Origin: Noviherbaspirillum sp. L7-7A
Lineage (GTDB): Bacteria > Pseudomonadota > Gammaproteobacteria > Burkholderiales > Burkholderiaceae_D
Assembly (NCBI RefSeq): GCF_019052805.1
Contig: NZ_JAHQRJ010000001.1
Location: forward strand, 930,001-994,000
Length of the DNA: 64,000 bases
Reading direction: 5' to 3'
The notes beneath the pieces were generated by a model, which was not told where the DNA came from, searched no databases, and saw only the letters and a program-made list of their open reading frames with translations. Made by a program: the position numbers and the translations under genes. This document shows positions 17,586 to 29,936 of this stretch, piece by piece. Every line of letters begins with the position of its first letter. Position 1 is the first letter of the stretch.

Positions 17586-17660
17586 CGGCTCCTGCTCTCT
17601 GCTTGCATGTGGGGGAATGTTGCGGCACGGGCCGTGTCAGCCCGTGCACGGGGGAGCGGC

Positions 17661-18485
17661 TTACGCGTCGCGCAGCAGTTCGTTGATGCCGGTCTTGGCG
17701 CGGGTCTTGGCGTCCACGCGCTTGACGATGACGGCGCAGTACAGGCTGTACTTGCCATCGGCCGAGGGCAGGTTGCCCGACACGACCACCGAGCCGGCCG
17801 GGACGCGGCCATAGCTGACTTCGCCGGTGGCGCGGTCATAGATCTTGGTCGACTGGCCGATGTAGACGCCCATCGAGATCACCGAGTTTTCCTCGACGAT
17901 CACGCCTTCGACGATTTCCGAGCGGGCGCCGATGAAGCAGTTGTCCTCGATGATGGTGGGGTTGGCCTGCATTGGCTCCAGCACGCCGCCGATGCCGACG
18001 CCACCCGACAGGTGGACGTTCTTGCCGATCTGGGCGCAGGAGCCGACGGTGGCCCAGGTGTCGACCATGGTGCCTTCATCGACATAGGCGCCGATGTTGA
18101 CGTAGGAAGGCATCAGGATCACGTTCTTGGCGATGAAGCTGCCACGGCGCGCGACGGCTGGCGGCACCACGCGGAAGCCGCCGCGGGCGAAGTCCTCGGC
18201 GCTGTAGTTCTCGAACTTGCTGGGCACCTTGTCATAGAACTGCAGGCTGCCGGACGGCATCACGACATTGTCTTCGAGGCGGAAGGACAGCAGCACTGCC
18301 TTCTTGATCCACTGGTTCACGGTCCAGGCGCCGCCTGCTTTCTCTGCCACGCGCAGGGTGCCGGCATCGAGCTGCTCCAGCACATGGGCGACGGCGTCGC
18401 GGACTTCGGCCGGCGCCGACTTGGAGGAAATGCTGGCACGGTCTTCCCATGCCTGATCGATGAGTTGCTGCAGCTGTTGGGTCAT
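17661..18485 (-). CDS. dapD: Tetrahydrodipicolinate N-succinyltransferase
   Basis: 274 residues, succinyl-CoA-dependent acylation of tetrahydrodipicolinate, the first committed step of the succinylase branch to diaminopimelate. After a helical N-terminal domain (about residues 1-100) come left-handed beta-helix hexapeptide repeats, for example [36 protein letters not shown] and [18 protein letters not shown], and a C-terminal strand region ([17 protein letters not shown]). Length equals that of E. coli DapD. It is 39 bases downstream of dapC, with no strong Shine-Dalgarno site visible, suggesting co-transcription with dapC. Confidence 0.96.
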   Translation of the reverse strand: MTQQLQQLIDQAWEDRASISSKSAPAEVRDAVAHVLEQLDAGTLRVAEKAGGAWTVNQWIKKAVLLSFRLEDNVVMPSGSLQFYDKVPSKFENYSAEDFARGGFRVVPPAVARRGSFIAKNVILMPSYVNIGAYVDEGTMVDTWATVGSCAQIGKNVHLSGGVGIGGVLEPMQANPTIIEDNCFIGARSEIVEGVIVEENSVISMGVYIGQSTKIYDRATGEVSYGRVPAGSVVVSGNLPSADGKYSLYCAVIVKRVDAKTRAKTGINELLRDA

Positions 18486-18524
18486 CTTGTTTGCTTCGTG
18501 AGTTGAGGTTTGCGGTTGCGGCGC

Positions 18525-19733
18525 TCAGCGGCTGGCCAGCTTGCCGGTGAATTCGACGATGCGGTGCGCGGCTTCGAGGCATTCGTCCACCTCTGCCACC
18601 AGCGCCATGCGGATGCGGTTCTGCCCGGGATTGATGCCGTGCGCCTCGCGGGCCAGATAGCTGCCCGGAAGGACCGTCACATTATATTCGGCATAAAGAC
18701 GTTTCGCATAATCAACATCCGAGATCGGCGCCAGCTTGTCGACCCTGGCCCACAGATAGAAGCCGGCATCCGGCAGTTCGACATCCAGCACCTCCTTGAG
18801 CAGCGGCGTGACCTGGTTGAACTTGGTGATGTACTTGGCGCGGTTTTCCTCGACATGGGCTTCATCGTTCCAGGCAGCGATCGAGGCGGCCTGCACTGGC
18901 GGGCTCATTGCGCCGCCGCAGTAGGTGCGGTAGAGCAGGAAGCGCTTGAGCACGGCGGCGTCGCCAGCGACGAAGCCGGAACGCATGCCTGGCACGTTGG
19001 AGCGCTTGGAGAGGCTGGAGAAGGTGATCAGGCGTTCAAAGCCGGTACGGCCCAGCCTGTGCGCCGCCTCCAGGCTGCCCAGCGGCGCTTCGGCCTTGAA
19101 ATAGATCTCCGAGTAGCACTCGTCGGCGGCGATGATGAAGCCGTAGCGGTCGGACAGGTCGAACAATTCCTTCCAGTCAGCCAGCGACAGCACCGCGCCG
19201 GTGGGATTGCCGGGCGAGCAGATATACAGCAGTTGCACACGCTTCCAGGCGTCTTCCGGCACGCTGGAAAAGTCAGGCGCAAAGTTGCGCGCCGGGTCGG
19301 AGTTGACGAACCAGGGCGTGGCGCCGGCCAGCAGCGCCGCGCCTTCATAGATCTGATAGAACGGATTGGGGCAGATCACCAGCGCGTCGGCGCGCGGGTC
19401 GATGACGGCCTGGGCCAGCGCGAACAGGGCCTCGCGCGAGCCATTGACCGGCAGCACCTGGCTTGCCGCATCGACGGCCGGCAAGCCGTAGCGCCGCTCC
19501 AGCCAGCCGGCAATGGCCTGGCGCAGCGGATCGCCGCCGGGCGTGCTGGGATAGACCGCGAGGCCGCCCAGGTTGTCGGCCAGCGCCTGCCGGATGAAGG
19601 CCGGCGTCGGATGCTTGGGTTCGCCTATCCCCAGGCTGATGGGGCGACGCGCCGCGTCCGGCTGGCTGTCGGCCAGCAGGCGGCGCAATTTTTCGAAGGG
19701 ATAGGGCTGGAGCTTGTCAAGGAGTGGATTCAC
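18525..19733 (-). CDS. dapC: Succinyldiaminopimelate aminotransferase
   Basis: 402 residues, PLP-dependent class I/II aminotransferase converting N-succinyl-2-amino-6-ketopimelate to N-succinyl-LL-diaminopimelate. Features: SLGIGEPKHPTPAFI near residue 32, the glycine-rich NGSREALFALAQ, the PLP-stacking region ICPNPFYQIYEGAAL, CSPGNPTGAVLS with the conserved Asn, AADECYSEI with the Asp that pairs with the PLP nitrogen, and TFSSLSKRSNVPGMR with the Schiff-base lysine. The start codon is GTG (19731-19733 read in reverse). The neighbouring dapD and nearby dapE support the substrate assignment over a general aspartate aminotransferase. Confidence 0.94.
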   Translation of the reverse strand: MNPLLDKLQPYPFEKLRRLLADSQPDAARRPISLGIGEPKHPTPAFIRQALADNLGGLAVYPSTPGGDPLRQAIAGWLERRYGLPAVDAASQVLPVNGSREALFALAQAVIDPRADALVICPNPFYQIYEGAALLAGATPWFVNSDPARNFAPDFSSVPEDAWKRVQLLYICSPGNPTGAVLSLADWKELFDLSDRYGFIIAADECYSEIYFKAEAPLGSLEAAHRLGRTGFERLITFSSLSKRSNVPGMRSGFVAGDAAVLKRFLLYRTYCGGAMSPPVQAASIAAWNDEAHVEENRAKYITKFNQVTPLLKEVLDVELPDAGFYLWARVDKLAPISDVDYAKRLYAEYNVTVLPGSYLAREAHGINPGQNRIRMALVAEVDECLEAAHRIVEFTGKLASR

Positions 19734-19766
19734 GAATGCCGGCCTGAGTAGCAGATGAAGGCGGCA

Positions 19767-20045
19767 TTATAGTTTGTCGGTCGGCTCCATGCTGCCGAGA
19801 ATTTTCTGCAGCTTTTCGGTGAAGTCGTTGCTGATCTTGGCGATGGCTTGCTCTCTTTCCGCCTTCACCTTGGCCCACTCTTCCGGTCCCAGTTCGGCTT
19901 CGGTCTGCTTTTCAATTTCATCGTTGTATTTCAGCAGCTTATTCAGCAGGTCGACAATTTTCTCGACCTGACCATCGGCTATTGGAACGCCCGATTCCCT
20001 GAGCAGGTCCTTGATGGGCAACACGTCTTTCGGATCAATCTGCAT
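19767..20045 (-). CDS. Small acidic helical protein of unknown function
   Basis: 92 residues, highly charged, predicted largely helical, with no signal peptide, cysteine or membrane segment. It starts MQIDPKDVLPIKDLLRE and continues with a heptad-like region (KIVDLLNKLLKYNDEIEK, KAEREQAIAKISNDFTEKL) suggesting a short coiled coil. GAGGA directly before the ATG at 20045 and coding-like composition argue that it is real. It lies 33 bases upstream of dapC on the same strand and diverges from smc. I do not recognise a family. Confidence 0.72.
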   Translation of the reverse strand: MQIDPKDVLPIKDLLRESGVPIADGQVEKIVDLLNKLLKYNDEIEKQTEAELGPEEWAKVKAEREQAIAKISNDFTEKLQKILGSMEPTDKL

Positions 20046-20295
20046 AATTCCTCGCTGGGTGGTTGAATTGCTGAAGAGACGTCAACTACGTGGACTTCGA
20101 TCCGCTTCAGTTCCGCCTTGGCTGGTTGCTGCATTCATCCTGACCGAAGCGGATGAGCGATTCGGCTCCTTGAGCGCGGAACTGCCGACGCCCGGTGGTA
20201 TCATCGCGTGCCTGATGGCCGGTGCCGCCCGCGTCATCCGTCATCCAACGGGCAAGCTTTCCCGTGTATGCAATCCGGTCTGGAAGAATCAAAAA

Positions 20296-23200
20296 GTGCG
20301 CTTAACCTCGATTAAATTATCCGGCTTCAAATCCTTCGTCGATCCCACCAATTTCCAGGTTCCCGGCCAGCTGGTGGGCGTGGTCGGCCCCAACGGCTGC
20401 GGCAAGTCCAACATCATCGATGCGGTGCGCTGGGTGCTGGGCGAATCCAAGGCATCGGAGTTGCGCGGCGAGTCGATGCAGGACGTGATCTTCAACGGCA
20501 GCACCAACCGCAAGCCGGCCGGACGGGCATCGGTCGAGCTGGTGTTCGACAATGCCGACGGCAGGGCGGCGGGGCAGTGGGGCCAGTATGCGGAGATCGC
20601 GGTCAAGCGCACCCTGACCCGGGACGGCACCTCCAGCTATTACATCAACAACCAGCCGGTGCGCCGGCGCGACATCCAGGACATCTTCCTAGGCACCGGC
20701 CTCGGTCCGCGCGCCTACGCCATCATCGGCCAGGGCATGATCTCCCGCATCATCGAAGCGCGTCCGGAAGACCTGCGGATTTTCCTGGAAGAGGCGGCCG
20801 GGGTATCGAAGTACAAGGAGCGCCGCCGGGAGACGGAAAACCGGCTGCATGACACCCGCGAGAACCTGACCCGCGTCGACGACATCCTGCGCGAACTGAA
20901 TGCCAACCTGGAAAAGCTGCAGGCGCAGGCGGTGGTGGCGCGCAGGTTCCACGAGATGCAGGCCGACCAGGCGCAAAAACAGAAGCTGCTGTGGCTGCTG
21001 CGCCGCAACGAGGCAAAGGCCGAGCAGGAGAAGCATTTCCGCGAGATTGAACTGGGCCAGCTGGAACTGGAGCAGCAGACCGCCAGGCTGCGCCATGTGG
21101 AAGCCGAACTGGAACAAATGCGGCAGGGGCACTATGCCGCCGGCGACCGCATGCACCAGGCGCAGGGCCACCTGTACCAGACCAATTCCGAGATCGGCGG
21201 CCTGGAAGCGCAGATCCGCTTCGTGATCGAGTCGCGCGGCCGGCTGCAATCCCAGCTGACCTCGCTGGCCACCCAGCGCGAGCAGTGGCAGCGCCAGCAC
21301 GACCAGCAGATGGAAGACCTGGCCGAAGCCGACATCGGCTTGGAGGAACATGCCGCCCGGGTCGAGCAGGCCGAGCTGTCAGCCGAACAGCAGAATGCCC
21401 TGCTGCCCGAGCTGGAGCAGGCCTGGCGCGACGCCCAGGCCAGGAGCGCGGAGTCGCGCACCCGCATCCTGCAGGCACAGCAGCGCATCGAACTGGAAGC
21501 GGCGCAGCAGCGCAATGCATCACAGATACTGAATAGCCTGGCGGCCCGGCGCGAACGGCTGACGCAGGAAAAGCAGGGGCTGCAACAGCCCGACGGCACC
21601 CACCTGGAAAACCTGCGCGCCCAGTTGGACGAAAAGCAGGCGCAGCTGGAAGAGGCGCGCCTGCTGCAAGAACAGGCGCAGGAACAGCAGCCGGCGCTGG
21701 AACAGGCACGGCGCGAGGCGCAGGCCCGGGTCAATGCGGAAAATGCCGCCAATGCCCAGCTTGAAGCAAGGCTGAACGCATTGCGGCAATTGCAGGAGCG
21801 GGTGCAGTCGCAGGGAAGGGTGCAGCCATGGCTGAAGAAGCATGGCCTGGACACGCTGCCGCGGCTGTGGCAGAAGCTGCAGATCGAACAGGGCTGGGAA
21901 ACCGCGCTGGAATCGGTGCTGCGCGAGCGGGCGTCGGCGCTGGAAGTGTCCAGGCTCGACTGGGCGCAGGGTTTCCTGAACGACCCGCCGCCGGGAAAGA
22001 TGGCGCTGTTTGCGGCCGACGCGGTGGAAAGCCGGTTTGAAGGCATTGCCGGGCTGAACAGCGCCATGAGCCTGTTGCATGTGAACGATCCCGGCCTGCG
22101 CGCGCTGATGCAGGACTGGCTGCACCAGGTCTACGTCGCCGACGATGCGGCCAGCGCCTTTGCCAACAGGGACAAGCTGGCGGCCGGCGCGGTGTTCCTG
22201 ACCCGCGAAGGCCATCTGGTTGGCCGCACCAGCGTGCGCTTCTATGCGGCCGATGCCGAGCAGGACGGCATGCTGGCGCGGCAGCAGGATATCGAGAACA
22301 TCGTGCGGCAGTTGCGGGCGCAGCAGATGCTGGCCGAGGAGGCGCGCGCGGCGGCGCACGGTGCAGACACGACTCTCGCCCAGGCGACCCAGCGGCTGCA
22401 GGAATTGCGGCAGCGGGTCAATGCGCTGACGCAGGCCGCGCATGCGCTGCAGATCGACCTGATGAAGCAGACCGAAGTCCAGGCCCGCTACGACCAGCGC
22501 CACGCGCAGATCGTGGACGACCTGTCCGAGATCGCGGCGCAGGAAGCCGAGCAGCAGGAAGCCAGCGCCGAATCCGAGGCGCGGCTGGAACAACTCGACA
22601 TCGAACTGGCCGAACTCCAGGAGCGGCACGAGGAAGGCCAGAACGACTACCTCGGACGCGAGCAGCGGCTTGATGATGCGCGTGCGCGGTTGCGGGAACT
22701 GGAGCGGGCCGCCCAGGAAGCCCAGTTTGCGGAAAAAACCCACCGCAACCGGATCGAGGAACTGCGGCGCGGCATCGCCACCGCCGCGGAACAGGTGGTC
22801 CAGCTCAACGCCAGCATGCAGGCCGGCCAGAGCGAACTCGCCGGCCTGGATGACCAGACCGCGCAGGACGGCCTGCAGGACCTGCTGGAGCGGCGCACCC
22901 AGCAGGAGCGCGCGCTGGCCGACGCCCGTCATGAACTAGACCAGCTGACCCAGAAGCTGCGCCACCTGGAGGAGGCGCGGATGCAGATCGAGCGCAGCCT
23001 GCAGCCACAGCGGGACCGCATCATGGAGCTGCAGTTAAAGGAACAGGCGGCGCGCCTGAACCAGGAGCAGTATGCGCAACACCTGAGCGAAGCCGGCGCC
23101 GACGAGGCGGTTCTGTCTTCACTACTGGACGGCGATGTCAAGCCGTCATGGCTGCAGGGCGAGGTGACCCGCCTGACCAATGCCATTGCCGCGCTTGGCC

Positions 23201-23820
23201 CGGTCAACCTGGCCGCGCTGGACGAACTGGCGCAGGCTTCCGAGCGCAAGCAGTTCCTGGATGCGCAAACCGCCGACCTGGCCGAGGCCATCGCCACGCT
23301 GGAAGACGCGATCCACAAGATCGACAAGGAAACCCGCGACCTGCTGCAGGACACCTTCGACAAGGTCAATCACCACTTCGGCGAGCTGTTCCCGGTGCTG
23401 TTCGGCGGCGGCAATGCGCGCCTGATCATGACGGGGGAAGAGATTCTGGACGCCGGCGTGCAGGTAATGGCGCAGCCGCCGGGCAAGAAGAACGCGACGA
23501 TCCATCTGCTGTCAGGCGGCGAAAAGGCGCTGACGGCCACCGCGCTGGTGTTCTCGATGTTTCAGCTCAATCCGGCGCCGTTCTGCCTGCTCGACGAGGT
23601 CGATGCGCCGCTGGACGATGCCAACACCGAGCGCTTCTGCAAGATGGTGCAGCGCATGTCGTCCCAGACGCAGTTCCTGTTCATCTCGCACAACCGCATC
23701 GCCATGGAAATGGCGCAGCAGCTGATCGGCGTGACCATGCAGGAGCAGGGCGTGTCGCGCATCGTGGCGGTAGACATGGAAGCCGCCGCGGACTTTGCCA
23801 CGCAAGCGCGGGCGGCGTGA
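20296..23820 (+). CDS. smc: Chromosome segregation ATPase SMC
   Basis: 1174 residues, the structural maintenance of chromosomes ATPase that condenses and organises DNA. Walker A GPNGCGKSN lies at residues 31-39 and the conserved start MRLTSIKLSGFKSF fixes a GTG start at 20296. Long coiled coils (about 165-500 and 660-1010, very rich in Gln, Glu, Arg, Leu) flank a hinge at about 510-660. The C-terminal head carries LLSGGEKALTATAL and Walker B FCLLDEVDAPLDDAN. Longer in-frame starts would give 95 residues of unlikely protein. The scpA and scpB partners are not in this window. The zipA-like and ligA genes follow, a common betaproteobacterial order. Confidence 0.97.
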   Translation: MRLTSIKLSGFKSFVDPTNFQVPGQLVGVVGPNGCGKSNIIDAVRWVLGESKASELRGESMQDVIFNGSTNRKPAGRASVELVFDNADGRAAGQWGQYAEIAVKRTLTRDGTSSYYINNQPVRRRDIQDIFLGTGLGPRAYAIIGQGMISRIIEARPEDLRIFLEEAAGVSKYKERRRETENRLHDTRENLTRVDDILRELNANLEKLQAQAVVARRFHEMQADQAQKQKLLWLLRRNEAKAEQEKHFREIELGQLELEQQTARLRHVEAELEQMRQGHYAAGDRMHQAQGHLYQTNSEIGGLEAQIRFVIESRGRLQSQLTSLATQREQWQRQHDQQMEDLAEADIGLEEHAARVEQAELSAEQQNALLPELEQAWRDAQARSAESRTRILQAQQRIELEAAQQRNASQILNSLAARRERLTQEKQGLQQPDGTHLENLRAQLDEKQAQLEEARLLQEQAQEQQPALEQARREAQARVNAENAANAQLEARLNALRQLQERVQSQGRVQPWLKKHGLDTLPRLWQKLQIEQGWETALESVLRERASALEVSRLDWAQGFLNDPPPGKMALFAADAVESRFEGIAGLNSAMSLLHVNDPGLRALMQDWLHQVYVADDAASAFANRDKLAAGAVFLTREGHLVGRTSVRFYAADAEQDGMLARQQDIENIVRQLRAQQMLAEEARAAAHGADTTLAQATQRLQELRQRVNALTQAAHALQIDLMKQTEVQARYDQRHAQIVDDLSEIAAQEAEQQEASAESEARLEQLDIELAELQERHEEGQNDYLGREQRLDDARARLRELERAAQEAQFAEKTHRNRIEELRRGIATAAEQVVQLNASMQAGQSELAGLDDQTAQDGLQDLLERRTQQERALADARHELDQLTQKLRHLEEARMQIERSLQPQRDRIMELQLKEQAARLNQEQYAQHLSEAGADEAVLSSLLDGDVKPSWLQGEVTRLTNAIAALGPVNLAALDELAQASERKQFLDAQTADLAEAIATLEDAIHKIDKETRDLLQDTFDKVNHHFGELFPVLFGGGNARLIMTGEEILDAGVQVMAQPPGKKNATIHLLSGGEKALTATALVFSMFQLNPAPFCLLDEVDAPLDDANTERFCKMVQRMSSQTQFLFISHNRIAMEMAQQLIGVTMQEQGVSRIVAVDMEAAADFATQARAA

Positions 23821-23841
23821 CGCGTGCGGCCTGTTCGGGCT

Positions 23842-24060
23842 TCAGTGCATGCCCAGCCACTGGGAGCGCGCAAGCGCGGCCTTTTTCTGGAAGTAGGCGG
23901 CATTCTGCTGGGCTTCGCGCACGCGTTCCTGTTCCACATCGGCGCAAATAAGGTAATGCGACTCGGCCCGCTTCCACCACCAGCGTCGCACCAGAGCCTT
24001 GATGGGATTGAGCGGCAACATAGTCAGTTCATGCAATTTCAACGATTTGACATCAGACAT
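23842..24060 (-). CDS. Small basic protein of unknown function
   Basis: 72 residues, basic and rich in Trp and Ala (LVRRWWWKRAESHYLIC, VREAQQNAAYFQKKAA). There is no signal peptide. An amphipathic or membrane-peripheral segment around the three consecutive Trp is possible. The ATG at 24060 is preceded by AGAGGAAATC, a good ribosome site, which is the main evidence that it is expressed. It stands alone on the - strand between smc and the zipA-like gene, with an AT-richer upstream region that could hold its promoter. No family recognised. Confidence 0.65.
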   Translation of the reverse strand: MSDVKSLKLHELTMLPLNPIKALVRRWWWKRAESHYLICADVEQERVREAQQNAAYFQKKAALARSQWLGMH

Positions 24061-24474
24061 GATTTCCTCTCTGGAGTGGAATGACGGTTGTCCGGACTTT
24101 TTGTTTTGGGCAATCGGCGCGGGCCAGTTGCCAGGAATTCATTCTATGGTCAAAAAGACAAATTGTATTGATTCGTGTCAACGTTTTTTCCGGCCGAAGC
24201 AATCCTAAAATTTCTTTTACGACACAGAAATTGCGCTATGCCGCAGTCCCTGTCTCAGCTTGACAACTTGACATACGAACACTTACCCTAGCGCGGTTGA
24301 CGCCCCGGCCGCGCTCAAGCTGCCTGTCCCTGCTACGAAAGCGTGGAAAACGCTACAGCCCGTCGACTTTCTGGAACCAATAATGACCCGATCCGTTTCC
24401 CCCGCGTGGGCCAGCAACCAAGACCGCACGGTGCAGGTCCTGGCAGGCATTTCGCATGCCATGAAGGCAGCTGC
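24061..24474. other. AT-richer intergenic region between the small protein gene and the zipA-like gene
   Basis: This 414-base gap contains no open frame I would call a gene. The part 24080-24270 is clearly AT-richer than its surroundings. Two TTGACA hexamers (24260-24265 and 24268-24273) face the zipA-like gene; the first has a weak partner TACCCT at 24284-24289 with 18 bases between, so a promoter for zipA-like-ligA-galU-def here is plausible. On the other strand a TTGACA is readable near 24175-24180, toward the small protein gene. I see no RNA gene. Confidence 0.4.
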
Positions 24475-25614
24475 ATGACCGATTTACAAGCCAGTCTGAT
24501 CGCCATTGGCGGCGCCATTGTCGTGGGCGTGTTTTCCTATAACAAATGGCAGGAGTACAAGACCCGCAAGACTGTCGAGCGGGCTTTCGCGGATGACCAG
24601 CACGATGTGCTGATGCATGGGGACGCGGTGCCGCATGAACGGGTAGAACCCGGCTTTGGTTCGCCAGTGGCGCAGCCGGAGCGCCAGGCGGATGCCGAGC
24701 CTGCCGTTGCGACGACGCCTGTTGCCGCTGACAACAGCGCAGCCGCAACTTTAGCGGAAGCAGCACCCGTGCCGCAGGAGCCCAGCGCGATGGAGGAAAC
24801 GGTGCTGCACGCGCCGCGCCAGGATCTGCCGGTCGATCAGCTGATCGACTGCACCATCGGCCTTGGCCTGGAGTCGCCGCTGCGCGGCGACCGCGTTCTG
24901 CCCATTGTTCATACCTTGCGCCACGTCGGCAACAAGCCTGTGCACTTCATCGGCCTGGCTGACGACGGTCGCTGGGAGGCCATTGCGCATGGCCGTACCT
25001 ACACCATGCTGCAGGCGGGCATCCAGCTCGCCAGCCGTACCTCGGCTTTGAATGAAATCGAATACTCCGAGTTCGTCAGCCGCCTGCGCCAGGTGGCCGA
25101 CGATCTCGGCGCCGAGTGCGACGTGCCTGACATGTCGCGCATCGTGTCGATTGCCCGCGGCCTGCATCAGTTCGTCGCCGAATATGGCGCGCAGCTGAGC
25201 GTAAACGTCCAGTCCAACCGCGCGCCCTGGCAGATCAGCACGCTGCTGGCCGCGCTGGCGCGCCAGGGCTTCGATCTGCGCCCGGACGGCAGGCTGGTGA
25301 TGCCGGACGGCGATGGCGGCGTGCTCTTTTCCATCGCCACCAATGCCGGCGGCGGCGATGAAACCACGTCCCGGCTGACGCTGCTGCTGGATGTGGCGCT
25401 GGTTGCCGCCGCCCGTGACGGCTACGGCGCCATGATCGCCTGCGCAAAATCGCTCGCCGCGCGCCTCGACGGCACCGTGGTCGACGACTCGAACCAGGCG
25501 CTTTCCGATGCCACCCTGGAAGAGATAGCATCCCAGGTGCATGCGTTCTATGCGGAGATGGAAAGCTCCGAAATTCCTGCCGGATCGACGCGCGCGCTGC
25601 GACTTTTTGCCTGA
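24475..25614 (+). CDS. ZipA-like cell division protein
   Basis: 379 residues with a single N-terminal membrane anchor (MTDLQASLIAIGGAIVVGVF, start at 24475), an Ala/Pro/Glu-rich linker (about residues 50-115), and a C-terminal globular domain with alternating hydrophobic strands (LIDCTIGLGLESPLRGDRV, LHQFVAEYGAQLSVNVQ, GGVLFSIATNAGG). This layout matches ZipA, which tethers FtsZ to the membrane, and the gene position between smc and ligA is where betaproteobacteria keep their zipA-like gene. Sequence likeness to E. coli ZipA is low, so the name is tentative. Its stop lies 3 bases before ligA, implying one transcript. Confidence 0.8.
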   Translation: MTDLQASLIAIGGAIVVGVFSYNKWQEYKTRKTVERAFADDQHDVLMHGDAVPHERVEPGFGSPVAQPERQADAEPAVATTPVAADNSAAATLAEAAPVPQEPSAMEETVLHAPRQDLPVDQLIDCTIGLGLESPLRGDRVLPIVHTLRHVGNKPVHFIGLADDGRWEAIAHGRTYTMLQAGIQLASRTSALNEIEYSEFVSRLRQVADDLGAECDVPDMSRIVSIARGLHQFVAEYGAQLSVNVQSNRAPWQISTLLAALARQGFDLRPDGRLVMPDGDGGVLFSIATNAGGGDETTSRLTLLLDVALVAAARDGYGAMIACAKSLAARLDGTVVDDSNQALSDATLEEIASQVHAFYAEMESSEIPAGSTRALRLFA

Positions 25615-28537
<2,923 letters not shown>

Positions 28538-28541
<4 letters not shown>

Positions 28542-29071
28542 CAGTCCGTGAAATATTGAAGATGGGCGACCCGCGCCTCCTGCGGCAGGCTGAACGGGTG
28601 ACCGAATTCGATACGCCCGCCATGCGGGAGCTGATCGCCGACATGTTCGACACGATGTACGCGGCCAATGGCGCGGGCCTGGCCGCGCCGCAGATCGGCG
28701 TCAACCTGCAACTGGTGATTTTCGGTTTCAAGCAGAACCTGCGCTATCCGGAGGCGGCGCCAGTGCCTGAAACCGTGCTGATCAACCCGGTGCTGACGCC
28801 GCTTTCCCAGGAAACCAGTGAAGACTGGGAGGGCTGCCTGTCGGTGCCCGGCCTGCGCGGCGTGGTGCCACGCTGGACCCAGTTGCGCTATGAGGGACTG
28901 GACCAGCATGGCGCGCCGATCCGGCGCGAGGTGGATGGCTTCCACGCCCGTGTGGTGCAGCATGAATGCGACCATCTTGCCGGCATTCTCTATCCGATGC
29001 GGGTGCGCGACTTCACGCGCTTCGGCTATACCGACATTCTTTTCTCCGGCCTGAGCGACGCTGACGATTAA
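28538..29071 (+). CDS. def: Peptide deformylase
   Basis: 177 residues, removes the formyl group from nascent protein N-termini. All three motifs are intact: [11 protein letters not shown] (about residues 44-54), EGCLSVPG (about 103-110) and QHECDHLAG (about 145-153), which together give the Cys and two His metal ligands and the catalytic Glu. The ATG overlaps the galU stop. It is not followed by fmt as in many bacteria; here it trails a DNA ligase gene set. A palindromic hairpin lies just after the stop. Confidence 0.95.
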
Positions 29072-29085
29072 CGTTAGCGTCAGCG
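29059..29085 (+). terminator. Palindromic hairpin at the end of def, possible terminator
   Basis: CGCTGACG at 29059-29066 pairs perfectly with CGTCAGCG at 29078-29085, and the inner bases TAAC/GTTA can extend the stem. The hairpin includes the def stop codon. No T-run follows at once; a TCTTTT stretch begins about 13 bases later, so it may be a weak or Rho-assisted terminator, or an mRNA-stabilising hairpin. Confidence 0.4.
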
Positions 29086-29254
29086 CATAAGCAACAGTCT
29101 TTTCGCCGTATGCTTGATGCATTCCGCATCGGCGATATCAGACATTCCAAATCGACATTGGCAGCATGCTGCGCCGCAGCATAAACTGTAGCCTTATGGT
29201 GATCAAACAGCCCTTGCGCAACCTTGCGCCGGGGTAGCGCCGATGAGGACACTA

Positions 29255-29896
29255 ATGAATCTCGTGTACATACACGGCAACCATGCCACCGCCGATAGCT
29301 TCAACTTTATCCGTAGCAAGCTTTCAGGCTATAACGACATCCTGCTGGAATACGACAGCGCCCACGGCTTTTACACCAATCACGCCACGATGCTGGAGCG
29401 CCTTGCAGGCAAGCCTGACCTGTTTTTCATTGCCCATTCGCTGGGCGGCATCCATGCGCTGCATCTTGCGGCGGAACTGGGCGACCAGGTGCGGGGCGGT
29501 GTCACGATGAGCACGCCCTATGGTGGCAGCGAGGCTGCGGAAATGGTTGCCTGCCTGATGCCTTTCAGCCAGGTGCTCCAGGACATCCGTCCTCGCAGCG
29601 CGCCGATTCTTGACGGCAAGCGCATTGCGTTGAACGTGCCATGGACCAACCTCGTCACCACTGCCGGCGCCTCGCCATTCATGCTGGCCGCCAACGACGG
29701 CGTGGTAACCCACGACTCGATGCGCAACCGCGACGATATCCAGCTGGTCGACATCGCCTGCAATCACTTCGAGATCGTGCTCAATCAGGATGCACTGACA
29801 GTGATCCAGAGCGAGATTGCACAGGTGGAGCAGCGCAAGGTTGCGCGCGCCCCGCGCGACCGTTCAACTTTCTCGCTGGCGCGGCTTCTTGGCTGA
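29255..29896 (+). CDS. Alpha/beta hydrolase, lipase-like
   Basis: 213 residues. The nucleophile elbow is FIAHSLGG (about residues 56-63), the oxyanion region is YIHGNHATADSF at the N-terminus, and a likely catalytic His is in ACNHFEIV near residue 173. The Ser-X-X-X-X environment resembles the PGAP1/lipase class 3-like or triacylglycerol lipase group. No signal peptide, so cytoplasmic. GAGGA at 29245-29249 sits five bases before the ATG at 29255, which is preferred to the ATG at 29243. Substrate unknown. It is separated from def by about 180 bases and converges with the pseudouridine synthase gene. Confidence 0.8.
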   Translation: MNLVYIHGNHATADSFNFIRSKLSGYNDILLEYDSAHGFYTNHATMLERLAGKPDLFFIAHSLGGIHALHLAAELGDQVRGGVTMSTPYGGSEAAEMVACLMPFSQVLQDIRPRSAPILDGKRIALNVPWTNLVTTAGASPFMLAANDGVVTHDSMRNRDDIQLVDIACNHFEIVLNQDALTVIQSEIAQVEQRKVARAPRDRSTFSLARLLG

Positions 29897-29936
29897 GCAG
29901 GCAGGCATGGGCGCATGACATGCCGGCAACGCGTCG

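Noticed and set aside
16407-18506. 699-codon + strand frame opposite pilU-like and dapD
   Set aside because: Both opposing genes have intact catalytic motifs; this frame has only biased composition.
24061-24474. Hidden tRNA or small RNA gene in the zipA upstream gap
   Set aside because: No cloverleaf or terminator-bearing transcript unit could be recognised by eye.
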